Assembly (NCBI RefSeq): GCF_018991925.1
Contig: NW_024736071.1
Location: 16,626,328-16,690,327 of the forward strand
DNA: 64,000 bases
Source: Homarus americanus
Lineage: Eukaryota; Arthropoda; Malacostraca; Decapoda; Nephropidae
Reading direction: 5' to 3'
Each line of letters begins with the position of its first letter. Position 1 is the first letter of the stretch. Shown in pieces: positions 49,600-61,458 of the stretch. The position numbers and the translations under genes are program-made. The notes under the pieces are model-generated. The model was not told the origin of the DNA, ran no database searches, and worked only from the letters and a program-made list of their open reading frames with translations.

Positions 49600-50985
49600 A
49601 ACCAAGTAACAGTTAAATCTGAAGGACATTACATGGTGGCTGGTGCCAACAGAGGCTAGGTTCTAGCTTGGCCACCATACCCTCCTTGTGATAATACTTA
49701 CCTCATTACCATAATGTTTGCACCATCGTTACTCGTCACCATCACACAAATTACTTAATGAATTTTTCACTCCATTTTTATTCCCAGGTTCTTGTTACAC
49801 TGCAAGGCTGTGCTGCATAAATCGACACTGATATCATAACATTTACAAAGGTAACTTAGTTTTCTTGATATTCTTGTTATGAATAAACCATACAAGTGGT
49901 AGGTGCCCAGGTTGCTGACCTACTTCTAGCACTCGCCTTAAGGCCTCTATCATTATATGGTGACATTATACATAACTCTTCAGCAGCAGGAACATGTCAC
50001 TATTCCACAAATTTTCAAGTTATCACAAACTTTTCTGGAAGATATTCATCTCCACATGAATTATGTTATAATTTTGTCTATGCCACTCTTTAGGTACAGT
50101 CACTCAAAAACAAAACAAAACTATCTATACTCTGTGGGGAGGGGGGTCAGTGAATTTCAGCATGCGACTCCTGTTGTCTCTGCAGGGTTGTCAAATTCCT
50201 TCCTCTGTTGTCATATTGTCTAACATAATTTTGTACAAAAAGTTTTTGAATGACAGTACAGTACAGTACTAGTTTTATCACTCGACATACATTTGTCAAC
50301 TATTAATATTTATCAGACATACAAAATATCTTACTGGCTTATGTTATTTCTTTTTGCTCAGTTGTCACTTACGATTGGTTTCAGAATATCAAGTTTTGTA
50401 AGAGGTAACCCTAAAGTTGCTCGTATTTCATACACAGAAGGTTGTTAGTGTTCGAGTATTACTGCATGCACTACTGACTACAGTACACAAGTTTTATTAG
50501 CATGATCACTGCTCTATACGAGTTGTTACCAAGACCTTAATTATTGTTGCTACAGCTTGTTGACTGCTTCAAGACATGTCAGATAAGACTTCAACCTTTC
50601 AAGATTATTTTTCCAATATATAATGTAATAAATATGTGATAGTGTAAATGTATTAGTGTATGAATTGTTAATAAAATTTATTTTTTACAATTTGTATTTT
50701 TGAGAAAGAAATCCTTGATAGTGTATTCTACACCCTCTGTGGTGGTCAGCGGCTGATATGAAATTGACTGGATTATCTACAAATGAATTTTGAAGGATTC
50801 AAATACCTCCCCAAAGAAGCTTGAGATTGAAGTTGAAATAATTTTGTAAGATTAACAATGGTAACAATACAGTACATGCTGAATACAACAATATTGACAT
50901 GTTAGTGCATACTGGATTTATCACTGTCCATCTCATCTATCTTCTTTATATATCTTGGATGACTTGTTAACTCTGCTTCCTTCAG
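49600..50985. other. Intergenic stretch
   Basis: There is no exon I can support. It holds the second copy of the 8940-9060 repeat at 50138-50240. Confidence 0.5.
50138..50240. repeat. Dispersed repeat, copy of 8940-9060
   Basis: It starts after a G-rich run (GGGGAGGGGGGTCA), with the same block order as the copy at 8940. Confidence 0.6.
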
Positions 50986-50989
50986 GGGG

Positions 50990-51568
50990 GATAGAAACTT
51001 GGTTAAATTCAATAGTAATAAAACTCAGTATTTACCCATTACACTTTCCAAATTAGATGATCTCCCACCAATCACATTTCAGGACGCTATCATTCTGCCA
51101 AATTCTAAAATAGACATGCTAGGCCTCACCATTTCCTTTAATCTGTCATGGAAGCCACACATCCTCAACATTACTAAAGCTGCCTCCCAAAAGCTGGGAA
51201 TGCTGTACAGATACCGTAGCTTCTTCACTCCTGAGCAGTTGCTTCAAGTATATAAGGGATTTATTAGTCCTAACTTGGAGTACTGCTCTCAATTATTATG
51301 TGGGGTGGTTCTTCTTCTGTCTAACTGTTAGATAGGATGGAATCAAAGGCATTTCGTCTTATTAACTCTCCTCCTTTAGTTGATAATCTTTCTTCCCTTT
51401 TTCTTTGCCACAATGTTGCTTCACACTCTCTCTCTTTTGCAGGTACTTTAACGGGCATTGTTTGGTGGATTTGGCATCCTGTGTACCGCCGGCAAGGTCG
51501 TGGGCTCGTAACACTCGCCTTGCCCGCGGTCCCCACAGTTTCTCTGTGGATGTCGGTCACACTAGAAT
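50990..51568 (+). mobile_element. LINE family 3 fragment (RT C-terminus)
   Basis: It encodes VKFNSNKTQYLPITLSK, then KIDMLGLTISFNLSWKPHI, ASQKLGMLYRYRSFFTPEQL and YKGFISPNLEYCSQL. After a stop and a frame change, it continues VASHSLSFAG / CRYFNGHCLVDLASCVPPARSWARNTRLARGPHSFSVDV. This is the region after the catalytic YADD box of another non-LTR RT family. It ends abruptly where the family 1 copy B begins. Confidence 0.82.
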
Positions 51569-54085
51569 AACCCAAGGCTTTCGACAGTGTACCCCACGAA
51601 AGGCTGAAAATCAAACTGGAAGGGTACGGAATTCGGGGAAATGTCCAAGCGTGGATAGAAGACTTTCTACATGACCGCAAGCAGTGTGTGGTGATTAATG
51701 GCACGAAATCGTCAAACGCGTACCTGTCACAAGTGGGGTACCACAGGGCAGTGTATTGGGCCCGCTGTTGTTTGTTTGTTTCATAAATGAAATGCCTGAC
51801 GTTGTACACTCCTCCATACAAATGTTTGCCGATGACGCTATCATGATCGTGATGACGGCTAACCTGAAAACCTTAAGGATTCATATTACGCCCAAACGTC
51901 CACAAAACCTTCCGAGTCCCCCAGTGGAAACGTCCCCGTTTTCTCTGTTTCCTTGATGACGTCATCGATAGGCCGTCTTTGTCTTAAGGGAACTTTGAAT
52001 ATAATCCGCGGATTTCGTAGCAAGACGCTGTATGTTGGGACCTGTTGCCATCCAACCCTTTGTAATCAATTTAATTTTGCTTTTGATAGCTCAGTCAGAG
52101 CATTGTTAGTGAGGATAATAGTAGGGAATGAAACTGAGTTCATAGTCTCAGTTTCAACGTCAGAGTGTACAGTAAATTAATTCATCGAAATAGAAGTAGG
52201 TGGACTCCCTGACCTATTTTGAGTAAGGGTGCCGCGGGCATTTCAACTGTTAGTAAGTGCTCGCCCCTTCACCCATACAGGTGGGCCATTCCACTCTGTG
52301 TTGTAATTCGCCCTTCTTTAAGTGATTTGACCCAATTAATAGTTGATTGTGCAAGTGTTACAGTAACGTAGTTGATATGCTCTGAGTGAAGTCATATTTA
52401 CGTCTTTAACGTCCCCTGAAATGTGATGTCGTTGTCACTGTTAGTAAGTGCTCGCCCCTTCACCCATACAGGTCCCTAACGCAGCCTAGGCCGTGTCTGT
52501 AGCGTGGATATTGTATCCACTATGTCTGGGGAGATGTCCGAGGTCCAGTAGGATCAGTTACCTTCGTGAGACCCGACCGTCAGACACTTCAGACTACCTA
52601 TGGCCCCATAGCTGGCTCGTCTGGCCCTAACGCTCGGCCTGCGAGGTGACCCTGGATCACCAAGCCACACACCACTACCAGCCCCCATCATTGGTGGATG
52701 AGTGTCTAACTCAGTAGGGCTATTTGTGTGGTGGGGTTACTCCACTGGGATCTTCAGAGTTCGTCGGAAAGTACCCCATGATGGCAGGACCCCATGGCGG
52801 TTGCTTGAGTATCACTCCTGACGACTGAGTGTTGTAGTGGCAGTTGCCCCTGGTCTTTATGTTGCTAAGTGACTATAAGAGTTATGTGTTATTGAGTATG
52901 TCCACCCAGTAGTGGTGTGAGTATGTTGAGCCTGAGGGCATAGTACCAGATTTCGTCTGTTGGTACATATATTTTTTCTCCTACTTCCATATTAATGTTT
53001 AAATAAATTTTGTATTTGTATAGTGTGTCTATTATTTACCTACAGTATCTACCGTTATTTCTTCCCTATTACTTGATACTATCATTACATATACCCACGA
53101 GCCTCCTCTCGTCACGCTACCAATGATTATAAGTATTAGAGTAAAAAGAATTGTTACTGACACACAGTCCCTTATAACGCCAAGTTATTTCGGGAAATTA
53201 AGAACCAAGCGTCCTGTGAAGAACTGCAGAAGGACCTCTGTGGGCTCCAGGAATGGTCGAAGAAATGGCTGCTGAGATTCAATGTCACGAAGTGTAAGAG
53301 GATGCACCTGGGGCGTACCAACGGTAAGGAGGCGTATCATATGTCCCAACGGGATGAAGAAACTGCACTAGTTGAGACTGTGTGTGAGAAGGACCTAGGT
53401 GTGTATGTTGACAATGAGCTGAAGTTCTCGGGCCATTGCGAGAAGAAGGTAAATCAGGCAAATAAATTATTGGTTCTTATAAGAAGGTCGTTCAGATATC
53501 TAGACGGTCCGTCCCTCGTAAAGAACATCAGGAGTGAAGTGCATCCCCATCTGGAGTACTGTCACCCCATCTGGTCCCCGAGATATGCTAGGGACTGTCA
53601 GTTGGTTGAAAATGTTCAAAGGAGGGCCACCAGACTGGTGCCTGCACTTCGGCACCTCAGCTACCCTGAGAGATTGGAGCGCCTGAACTTGCCTAGCTTA
53701 TACTACAGACGGGCAAGGGGGACCTAGTTGAGGTGTATAAGCATCTCAAGGGGCACTACTCAGTTGAGTGTCCTTACTTGGAGCTGGCGGACGCTCGCCC
53801 CACAAGGGGTCACAGCTCAAGATTGAAGAAGCCGCAAGTCCAGAAAACCGTGAGGGCAAACTTTTTCGAAATGAGGGTTGTAAACTCTTGGAACAATCTA
53901 CCAGAGAGTGTTGTGACGGCACCGAGTGTGAGCTCTTTCAAGACCAGACTTGACCAACACTGGAGCAGGTTCAGGTACATTCAGGAGCCGGTGCATGCCC
54001 AGTACTTGTCAACAGCGTGTAACAGAGACGTGACAGATCACCCGGGCGGCTAGCGAGCCGATCTTTTGGTGAAGAATATAAATGA
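51569..54085 (+). mobile_element. LINE family 1, copy B, split by an insertion
   Basis: The left part 51569-51838 encodes KAFDSVPHERLKIKLEGYGI, VQAWIEDFLHDRKQCVVING and, in another frame, GPLLFVCFINEMPDVVHSSIQMFADD. The right part 53181-54085 resumes exactly where copy A continues (KLFREIKNQ... then RMHLGRTNGKEAYHM, HPHLEYCHPIWSPRYARDCQ, NSWNNLPESVVTAPSVSSFK). Compared with copy A, about 1.34 kb of foreign sequence sits between the two Asp codons' Ala and the following Lys. Confidence 0.85.
51839..53180. mobile_element. 1.34-kb insertion inside LINE copy B, class unknown
   Basis: The insertion interrupts the LINE after GATGACGC and the LINE resumes with CAAGTTATTT. The 4-bp ACGC is present on both sides and may be a target duplication. 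Terminal repeats are no longer than TAT/ATA. Inside, an identical 37-bp sequence occurs at 52246-52282 and 52437-52473. No coding frame is recognisable. Confidence 0.65.
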
Positions 54086-54089
54086 AAAG

Positions 54090-54145
54090 GAAAAGTATTC
54101 AGAGACGTAACAAGCCGATCAGTTGCGAAGAGGATAAAAGAGAAA
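54090..54145 (+). mobile_element. Extra LINE family 1 3' terminus
   Basis: CAGAGACGTAACAAGCCGAT and the following CAGTTGCGAAGAGGATAAAAG repeat the family 1 3' end directly after copy B, as a second shortened terminus. Confidence 0.5.
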
Positions 54146-55790
54146 AATGCTCCTCACTGCTCTTTTGAGCTACCCAAGGTTGAATTGACTTACTGCCCCC
54201 CATTATTTGTACACAATCACTGTCTATATACTGTATACATGTTATTCAATGTGAACTTTATATATATTTTACTGAATAATTATCCACGTATCTTTCAATC
54301 TATCTTTGTATTTATTGCTTTTCACTTTCATTTTTGGGCTACCCTTGGTTGAATTGACTTACTTTTGCTATTATTTGCATTATTTGTACACTAATACTGT
54401 CTATATACATGTTGATCCAGTGTAAACTTGTATATATGTATATTTTACTGAAAAATATCCATCTATCATTCAATCTACTTTTCTAGTTCCAAAATGATGC
54501 AATGGTAATATATTTTAAGTTTCGCGGCAGAGGAACACCAATGGAAGGGGGACCAGTACCAGGACCTCACAGTGACGTGAACACTGTCTTGGTAGTGAGT
54601 GTGTCTGACGTAATATAAATACAGGCACACTCTACAATGATCATTCATCACTGTAGTAACCTGTAGAAGAAGTTGAATACTGTGGGAAAAGTGTGTGAGA
54701 AGTAGAAACATTATATCGAAGTTATATCATGGACTGTCGACTATAACAACAACATTATAAATAAGAAGATAAGATAAACTATTATATCGTGATCTACAGT
54801 ACAAGTGAGTATATTATATGTTAACTTAATCTCATAAATAATTTCTCTTGAGTATAAAATAATGTGATATATAGCTTTTTGGTCTTGACTGACAAGTAAT
54901 TAATATATTTGTTCATTACTGATTATGTATGTACTGTATATTTTCCTATCTCAATTTATCAGTAAACGTAAAATAATGAGTAAAATAGAAATAATTCATA
55001 GTAGAGTAATACCTTGAAGTCTTATTACATGGGTAGAATTTGACTTTTTCTATGTAATGTTAAAGTTTTGCTGCTTCCATTTGTTAATTATATATCGACT
55101 TAAATAGAGGATAAAATAAGTCATTACATGTGTTCTTTGGGGTTCTTGGGCTTAATAAAACTATTGGTAATCTGGTATTTAATGGGGGTGAAATCATGAA
55201 CAAAAAATACTTTTATTGGCATTTAGTAGATTGGGAACATTGTGAAGTACTATTGAATACTGATACCTTATATAATTGATCAAACTAACCAAACTAACCT
55301 AGCTAACCTAACCTAACCAAAGTAACCTAACCTAACCAAAGTAACCGAACCTAACCAAATGGGAATAGGCTTGATGGACTGGGATATTATCTAAAAGACA
55401 CCTTTACAATAAATCGCAGATTGCAAAATCGTCTGTGATTCTCGAGTGAGTATTTAAAAGCTCTGTGCATCTCTAGTTAGTGAAAACAAATCGCCACTAA
55501 ACTACTGTATGTTCCATTTTAGCAGGAATGAAGCACTGAAAGGAAATATTTTGTTCGTTAAAATTATTGTTTCGGTTTTGCACCTATTTGGAAGTCATTT
55601 GAAACATAAAAAATCATCTGAAAACTATAATTTCAACCTAACCTAACCTTAAAGAAAGGCAATTTTGGTCACACAAAGTGCACAGGGCCTAGAAGTATGC
55701 AGAGGGAAATTGTGTAGGTAAAACATGCAAAAAAAATGACAAAACCAAACCTAACGATTCTCAAATATTAGTATACATGTTTATTTTTTT
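54146..55790. other. Intergenic/upstream region of SARAF
   Basis: There is a 110-bp imperfect duplication around 54165-54260 and 54330-54440 (GGTTGAATTGACTTACT, TACACAATCACTGTCTATATA-like blocks). A donor CAA|GTGAGT near 54805 could end a non-coding first exon of SARAF (weak). A CCTAA-like run lies at 55285-55350. Confidence 0.4.
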
Positions 55791-56312
55791 TTACCTTCTT
55801 CACCACCGATCGGCTCGTTAGCCGCTTGGGCGATCGGTCACGTCTCTGTTACACGCTGTTGGCAAGTACTGGGCATGCACCGGCTCCTGAATGTACCTGA
55901 ACCTGCTCCAGTGTTGGTCAAGTCTGGTCTTGAAAGAGCTCACACTCAGTGCCGTCACAACACTTTCTGGTAGATTGTTCCAAGAGTTCACAATTCTCAC
56001 TCCGAAAAAGTTTGCCCTCACAGTTTTCTGGACTTGCGGCTTCCTCAATCTTGAGCTGTGACCCCTTGTGGGGCGAACTGTCCACCAGCTCCAAGTAAGG
56101 ACACTCAACTGAGTAGTGGCCCTTGAGATGCTTAGACACCTCAACTAGGTTCCCCCTTGCCCATCTGTAGTACTGTATAAGCTAGGCAAGTTCAGGCGCT
56201 CCAATCTCTCAGGGTAGCTGTGGTGCCGAAGTGCAGGCACCAATCTGGTGGCCCTCCTTTGAGCATTTTCAACCAACTGACGTCCCTAGCATATCTCGGG
56301 GACCAGACAGGG
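55790..56312 (-). mobile_element. LINE family 1, copy C (3' 520 bp)
   Basis: The minus strand encodes WSPRYARD... then RPTRGHSSRLRKPQVQKTVRANFFG and RIVNSWNNLPESVVTALSVSSFKTRLDQHWSRFRYIQEP, closely matching copy B. It is 5'-truncated and has a TTTATTTTTTTTTACC-type A-rich 3' tail on its own strand. Confidence 0.85.
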
Positions 56313-56934
56313 TGACTCAGACAGTGAAATACATTTATCACTGCCATTGAACTGAATCTTAAAGAGCATTCTTGAGTGTCTCCTAGTTCCTTCATGACCC
56401 ACAGGCTGAAAGTAATCATCTATGTCTAAAATTTGTCATTGCCTGTTAGTATTGTATAAACTTGTAGCACAGTGCATCAGTTCTCTTCCTCCTGTAAGAT
56501 AGACTTGGCAGTTCAAGGTGTCTCTTTTCTCTGATTAACATTAGTCTTTTGATATTGTACCTTCTCCAGAGCACCACCATCTGTCTTCAACATTGGAACC
56601 CAGACATTAGAGCAATATTTCAGTGGGGTAGATGAACCAGGTGTCTTATGCAACAAAATTAGGTTCTTGGTGGTCCTCTGTCCTGAAGCATCCCTGTATA
56701 AAGACTTGTATAGTTTCAGTTGATTTATTAGTACTAGTTAACATGGCTACCCAGTCACCATCTACCAGAGTGAATGGGTTACATATAATCTTCTTTCCTT
56801 TTCAGCCATAAAATAGGAATTCTCAAACTCAGTGTTTCAACATTTATGTGAAGACTGTATTACTTAAACTATTTATCTTTGTAAAATTTATGGTAGTTAT
56901 TTCTTTCTTTTAGTAGAGGCAACAGTAAGACAAG

Positions 56935-57097
56935 ATGAGAGAGAGAAGTATTAGTATGATGTCTCCTGTTGCATTGGGGCTGGTCTTGATAGCACTGTGC
57001 CCAGGAACAGTGCTGTCAGCGTGGGGATTCAACAGTGGCAGTGTCCTTCTGAAAGACATAGAAGTACTTACCTTATACAATGGCAAGATGACTCAAG
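56935..57097 (+). CDS. SARAF: SARAF exon 1 (coding): signal peptide and N-terminus
   Basis: The exon starts at 56914 after acceptor TTCTTTCTTTTAG. ATG at 56935 opens MRERSISMMSPVALGLVLIALCPGTVLSAWGF. Because an acceptor precedes the ATG, at least one non-coding exon lies upstream. The donor is CAAG|GTTAGT, phase 1. Confidence 0.9.
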
Positions 57098-60000
57098 GTT
57101 AGTTCTAATCCATCATTAATTAAGAGCTTCTAACATAACTCTATTTTAAGTTGTTATTTTTTCTAGTTATTTTTATAAAAATATATTGAAAAAGTAACTG
57201 ATTTCTCTCTCCATATAATCTGTTTGTTGGAGGTATTGTATTTCATTAAATGGAGGGTTCATATACAATAGACTCTCGATATAACGGATTTTCCACTCCA
57301 TTTAGTCCATTAAATAGAGGTTTCACCAGCGTTGTAATGACTTTGCTTCAGACATTATAGTTGATCATGAAGTTCAAATTTATTTCTGACTACAGTATCA
57401 ATTTACACTATTTTTCATAACACAGGACAGCGTTCTTCACCAGTACCTCAGTTGGAGTGTGTCCATGGTGGAACTGCCCCTTGTAGTGCCTTCAAACCCC
57501 GGGTAGTGCAGTGTTACAACCGGGGGTGGGACGGGGTGGATGTACAGTGGGAGTGCAAGACTGACATGGACAATGCATTCAGGTATGTTATGGACCACTT
57601 AATCTTTTTCAATGAACATGATTATTGTATAGTGAAGCAACTTTTCATGACTTTGAGCATTTGTATTATAAATTAAGTGTTGAAGCTCAGGTTGATTTAC
57701 AGTAAACTCTCAGTTTATGTGTCAATTATGTTCCTGGAAAACAATACTTAAAGGGAACCTTGGAGCAGTGGGGAAAATGGAGTTAAGTATCAGATTTTTA
57801 TTAATTCTTTATGACTGGCCACAGGAAAGGTTGATTTTACCAATACAGTACTTGGCCAGTGTAGACATAACCCAATTTAGTTAAAATTCATGAACTAGGC
57901 AATTATTTTACCCAGCTTGTGATGTGGATTACTAACCCAAGCTGACCAAACCGAACTTGGGTAGGATTGGAGCCCATTTTACAAACTAGGCAAATGACCC
58001 ACTTTAACATAACATAGGTTAGGTTGGGTTCAGCTTGGTTAGCTTAGATCGTCAATTTGGGTTAGGTGCCCATTTCACTAACTGGGCAAAATGATTACCC
58101 AGTTCATTATATGCACATATACTACATACAAAGTTCTTTGATCCTAAACTATTGGTGAAAATGTTTATGTTGTGTAAGTCTTCTATAAAAGGCCATGATT
58201 CAACCAAAATCATTACAAGAACTGTGCTAAAATCTTAGTGTTTTGAAGTTTTGTGTAAATAATAATAAAAATTATAATTAACTGTATATTGAAAAAGTCA
58301 GCAGCCCAAAGGCTGAAAATATACATTAAACAAAATTGACTTATTACATACAAAGACATGGGGTGGGTGGGTCGTTTAACTAAAGCTTTCATTACTAAAA
58401 GAAGAAGGAACAATGATTGAACATACGAATTATTATAGTTTACAGTTGATGGCCCGGGCCTGGGCTGGTCATGGAGACACCAGGTGGTGTGGTGTTCACG
58501 TGGTGTAGTAACTCGTCCTCGGGTGTTGATATGAAGGACCTCACGTGGTCATGGAGACATCGGGTGGTGTGGTGTTCACATGGTGTAGTAACTCGCCCTC
58601 GGGTGTTGATATGAAGGACCTCACGTGGTCATGGAGACATCGGGTGGTGTGATGTTCACATGGTGTAGTAACTCGTCCTCGGGTGTTGATATGAAGGACC
58701 TCACGTGGTCATGGAGACATCGGGTGGTGTGGTGTTCACGTGGTGTAGTAACTCGTCCTCAGGTGTTGATATGAAGGACCTCACGTGGTCATGGAGACAT
58801 CGGGTGGTGTGATGTTCACGTGGTGTGATAACTCGTCCTCGGGTGTTGATATGAAGGACCTCACGTGGTCATGGAGACATCGGGTGGTGTGATGTTCACA
58901 TGGTGTAGTAACTCCTCGGGTGTTGATATGAGGGACCTCACATGGTCATGGAGACATTGGGTGGTGTGATGTTCACGTGGTGTGATAACGCGTCCTCGGG
59001 TGTTGATATGAAGGACCTCACGTGGTCATGGGGACATCGGGTGGTGTGGGGTGGTGTCATAGTACCTCGCTCTGCTGGGTGGTGTTGTGTTATCCCGTAG
59101 TCAGGTGCATAGCTGGCCAGCCCTCTGTTGTTCCCAGGGTGGACGGATTAGCACCTCCTGGTCAGAAGATGGTGGTTAGTTCCCAGGGGTGCTTATCTCA
59201 CTGGTACTGTCTAGTGCTGAATTCACTGGCTTAAACACTGTTCAACACTGATCCCACTTCTTTCCGAAACGAAATTGTCACTTTGATTATGTAGATATCC
59301 TGGTGGTGAGGATGGGTCCGGGAGAGGGACTTGGGGAATGGGCCGACATTGGCAAAAGGGGGCAGCTGCGTAGCGGGAGCAGCGCCTGAATAGGTCTTGA
59401 CCCTACGGTGGTCAAGGATGTAGTGTGTATGTGTCACCCTGCTTCACTCATTGTAATTAGTTGAATGTTGTCAATTTTCTTTTCTTTATTCCCTGTAATG
59501 TTATATTCTCAGTTCTCTTTCACTTTTTTTTTTTTAGAATATTTAATGCTGAAAACATAAATTATGCCAATAAACTAATTTAATTGTTTGCTAATACACC
59601 TGTATATTTTTCCTTCAATAGGTTTGGCGACATTGAAGTCTCATGTGAGGGTTACAGCAGCCGGGATGACCCTTATGTGTTGAAGGGATCTTGTGGCTTG
59701 AGGTACTCCATAGACTACACCAAGGAGGGACTCAACCAGAAGCAGGGTCATCATCACAATTACTATGGTGATCAAACCACAGGATACGAAAGTCACGCAA
59801 GTCCTGGAAATCACGGAAAACAGAAATTGTCAAGTGCAAGCTACTTCGCTGATTTGATTGTGCTAGTTGCTGCAGCTTTGATGTGTTGGGCTTTCTACAA
59901 GACTTGTATTCAATCTTCTCGTCGAGTTGGCCAGGATGCTCACAGTAACACCAATGATGATTACCCAGCAGGAGGAGGTGGTGGTGGTGGTGGTTATGGA

Positions 60001-60372
60001 TGGTTTGGTCAGGGAAGTGGTGGTGGTACACCTCCTACAGCCCCACCACCACCTGCAGGGTTCCAATCAGGATATAGAGATGATGCCTCTTGCAGAAACC
60101 GTACTGCTGGAGGTGCAGCAGGAGGCAGTAGTGGTGGAGGAGGTTTCTGGAGTGGAGCTGCTGCTGGTGGTTTACTTGGGTACATGTTTGGAAGGGGCGG
60201 CCAAAACAACTACGGAGGAGGTTATGGTCGGCAACGTCCATGGGGTGGCAACTCAGGATGGGGGTCATCTAGTTGGGGAGGTGGTGGAGGTGGCTTCTCT
60301 GGTGGAGGAGGAGGAGGCGGGTCTACAGGAACCCGTACTTCTTCAGGTTTTGGTGGTACTAGTCGACGCTAG
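56935..60372 (+). CDS. SARAF: SARAF/TMEM66: regulator of store-operated calcium entry
   Basis: Three coding exons (56935-57097, 57426-57582 and 59622-60372) join in phases 1 and 2 to a 356-residue protein. Residues 1-28 are a signal peptide. The ER-luminal domain has VLLKDIEVLTLYNGKMT, PQLECVHGGTAPC, PRVVQCYNRGWDGVDVQWECKTDMD, EVSCEGY and YVLKGSCGLRYSIDYT, with the paired cysteines that define SARAF. One membrane span (ADLIVLVAAALMCWAFY) follows, then a cytosolic tail of about 150 residues rich in Gly, Trp and Ser. In vertebrates SARAF sits in the ER membrane and promotes slow inactivation of STIM1-ORAI calcium entry (family knowledge). The length is close to the family's usual 340. Confidence 0.94.
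57203..57330. mobile_element. MITE family, copy 7, in a SARAF intron
   Basis: It contains TCTCGATATAACGGATTTTC, CCATTAAATAGAGGTTTCAC and GTATTTCATTAAATGGAGGG. It ends about 95 bases before the next SARAF exon. Confidence 0.65.
57426..57582 (+). CDS. SARAF: SARAF exon 2: luminal Cys-rich core
   Basis: The acceptor is CATAACACAG and the donor TTCAG|GTATGT, phase 2. It encodes GQRSSPVPQLECVHGGTAPC through WDGVDVQWECKTDMDNAF. The W-D-G-x-D-V-Q-W-E-C-K motif is diagnostic. Confidence 0.93.
58257..58350 (-). mobile_element. LINE family 2, copy d (3' end only)
   Basis: CAGCAGCCCAAAGGCTGAAA and flanking ATAATTAACTG...TATACATTAA match the 3' terminus of copies at 3.8 and 30.4 kb. It lies in the last SARAF intron. 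Confidence 0.6.
58467..59045. repeat. 80-bp minisatellite in a SARAF intron
   Basis: About seven units, each beginning GGTCATGGAGACATCGGGTG and containing TAGTAACTCGTCCTCGGGTG and ATGAAGGACCTCACGTGG. Copies differ by few bases. Confidence 0.95.
59622..60372 (+). CDS. SARAF: SARAF exon 3: end of luminal domain, TM span, Gly-rich tail
   Basis: The acceptor is TTTTCCTTCAATAG. It encodes FGDIEVSCEGYSSRDDPYVL, then the membrane span and a tail with GGGGGGGGYGWFGQ, PPTAPPPPAGF, GGGGFWSGAAAGGLLGYMFG and SSWGGGGGGFSGGGGG, ending TSRR. The tail holds many GGN codons in GGT/GGA runs. Confidence 0.94.
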
Positions 60373-60860
60373 ATTCTTGTGGACACCTAAAATGTAACTT
60401 TAAACCTGAAAAATCAAAGAACATAAACATTTACAATGAATATTACCATAGATGGTCCTATTTTGTATTGTGGAGTTTTTGTGCTACGGAAGTAACTCTT
60501 TCTAATAACCATTGATTGATCTTTAAATACAGCTCTTGAATGTTGTGTGGGATTTGTAATTTTCCAACCGGTGTGAGATGGATGGAACTTACAAAAGTTT
60601 TTCCAATGTACTGTACTGTATACTTGCATTACCAACGTGTCTGTTTACTGTGCAGTACTCGTCTTACTCTAATTGCTTCTCTAATAAGATGAGTGTATGT
60701 AGTGATGAAGATTGTGTATGTCATATATGCCTACATTATTATCTTTATAAGTTTTCAGTACATTAAGAAGGAAGACTTTGATTAGAAATATTAGAGTAAA
60801 TTTTTCTTTCCAACACAAGTATAAACCTGAGATTGAATAAAATGTATGGATATTTTATTT
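60373..60860 (+). other. SARAF: SARAF 3' UTR with AATAAA
   Basis: An AT-rich trailer; AATAAA at 60836-60841 (GATTGAATAAAATG) is the likely poly(A) signal. Confidence 0.7.
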
Positions 60861-61189
60861 TATTTTTTTAAATTGTAAACTTTCACTGAATACACAATGT
60901 AAAGTTTAATAATACTTTACATAACTTCATTTTTAAAGGAGTACTGTACATGTCTGGGCTAATACACTACAGTTAATTTTATTGTTCTGTACATTTTTGC
61001 ACATTCTGTTGTTGAGTTTTGTTCTTTTGTTGATGCTGACAAAGGTTTAAGTTTTTGTGCACAAACTATTTATTCTCTGGTTACCAAGAATCTTCATTTC
61101 AATGTTTCCAAAACTGCAGTACTGCACATGTACAATAAAACACAAGTTTTATTTAGAATGCTTTTATCTATAGGAGTAATGAAATTTAC

Positions 61190-61458
61190 AGCATTTATGG
61201 GCCAGAATGGACAGTTAATCATTTGGTGGTGACGTACGAAGACCAATAAATGACATTTTGCAATCTGAATTGACAGTTGTAAAACATGAACTAACAAATA
61301 TAACATTCACTCAACACAGTGAATGTCTCCTACATCATTTGTTGGTGTATTTGTTAGTTCATGTTTTACAACTGTCAATTCAGATTGCAAAATGTCATTT
61401 ATTGGTCTTCGTACGTCACCACCAAATGATTAACTGTCCATTCTGGCCCAAAAATGCT
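61190..61458. repeat. Long inverted repeat (arms about 111 bp, spacer about 47 bp)
   Basis: The left arm 61190-61300 and the right arm 61348-61458 are reverse complements with only one or two differences. The spacer itself contains ACATTCAC and GTGAATGT, so the fold continues into it. No transposon-type ends or protein frame are seen. Confidence 0.92.

Noticed and set aside
59732..60397. Overlapping frames in other phases and on the minus strand across the last SARAF exon
   Set aside because: They are shadows of the Gly-rich GGN tail of SARAF.
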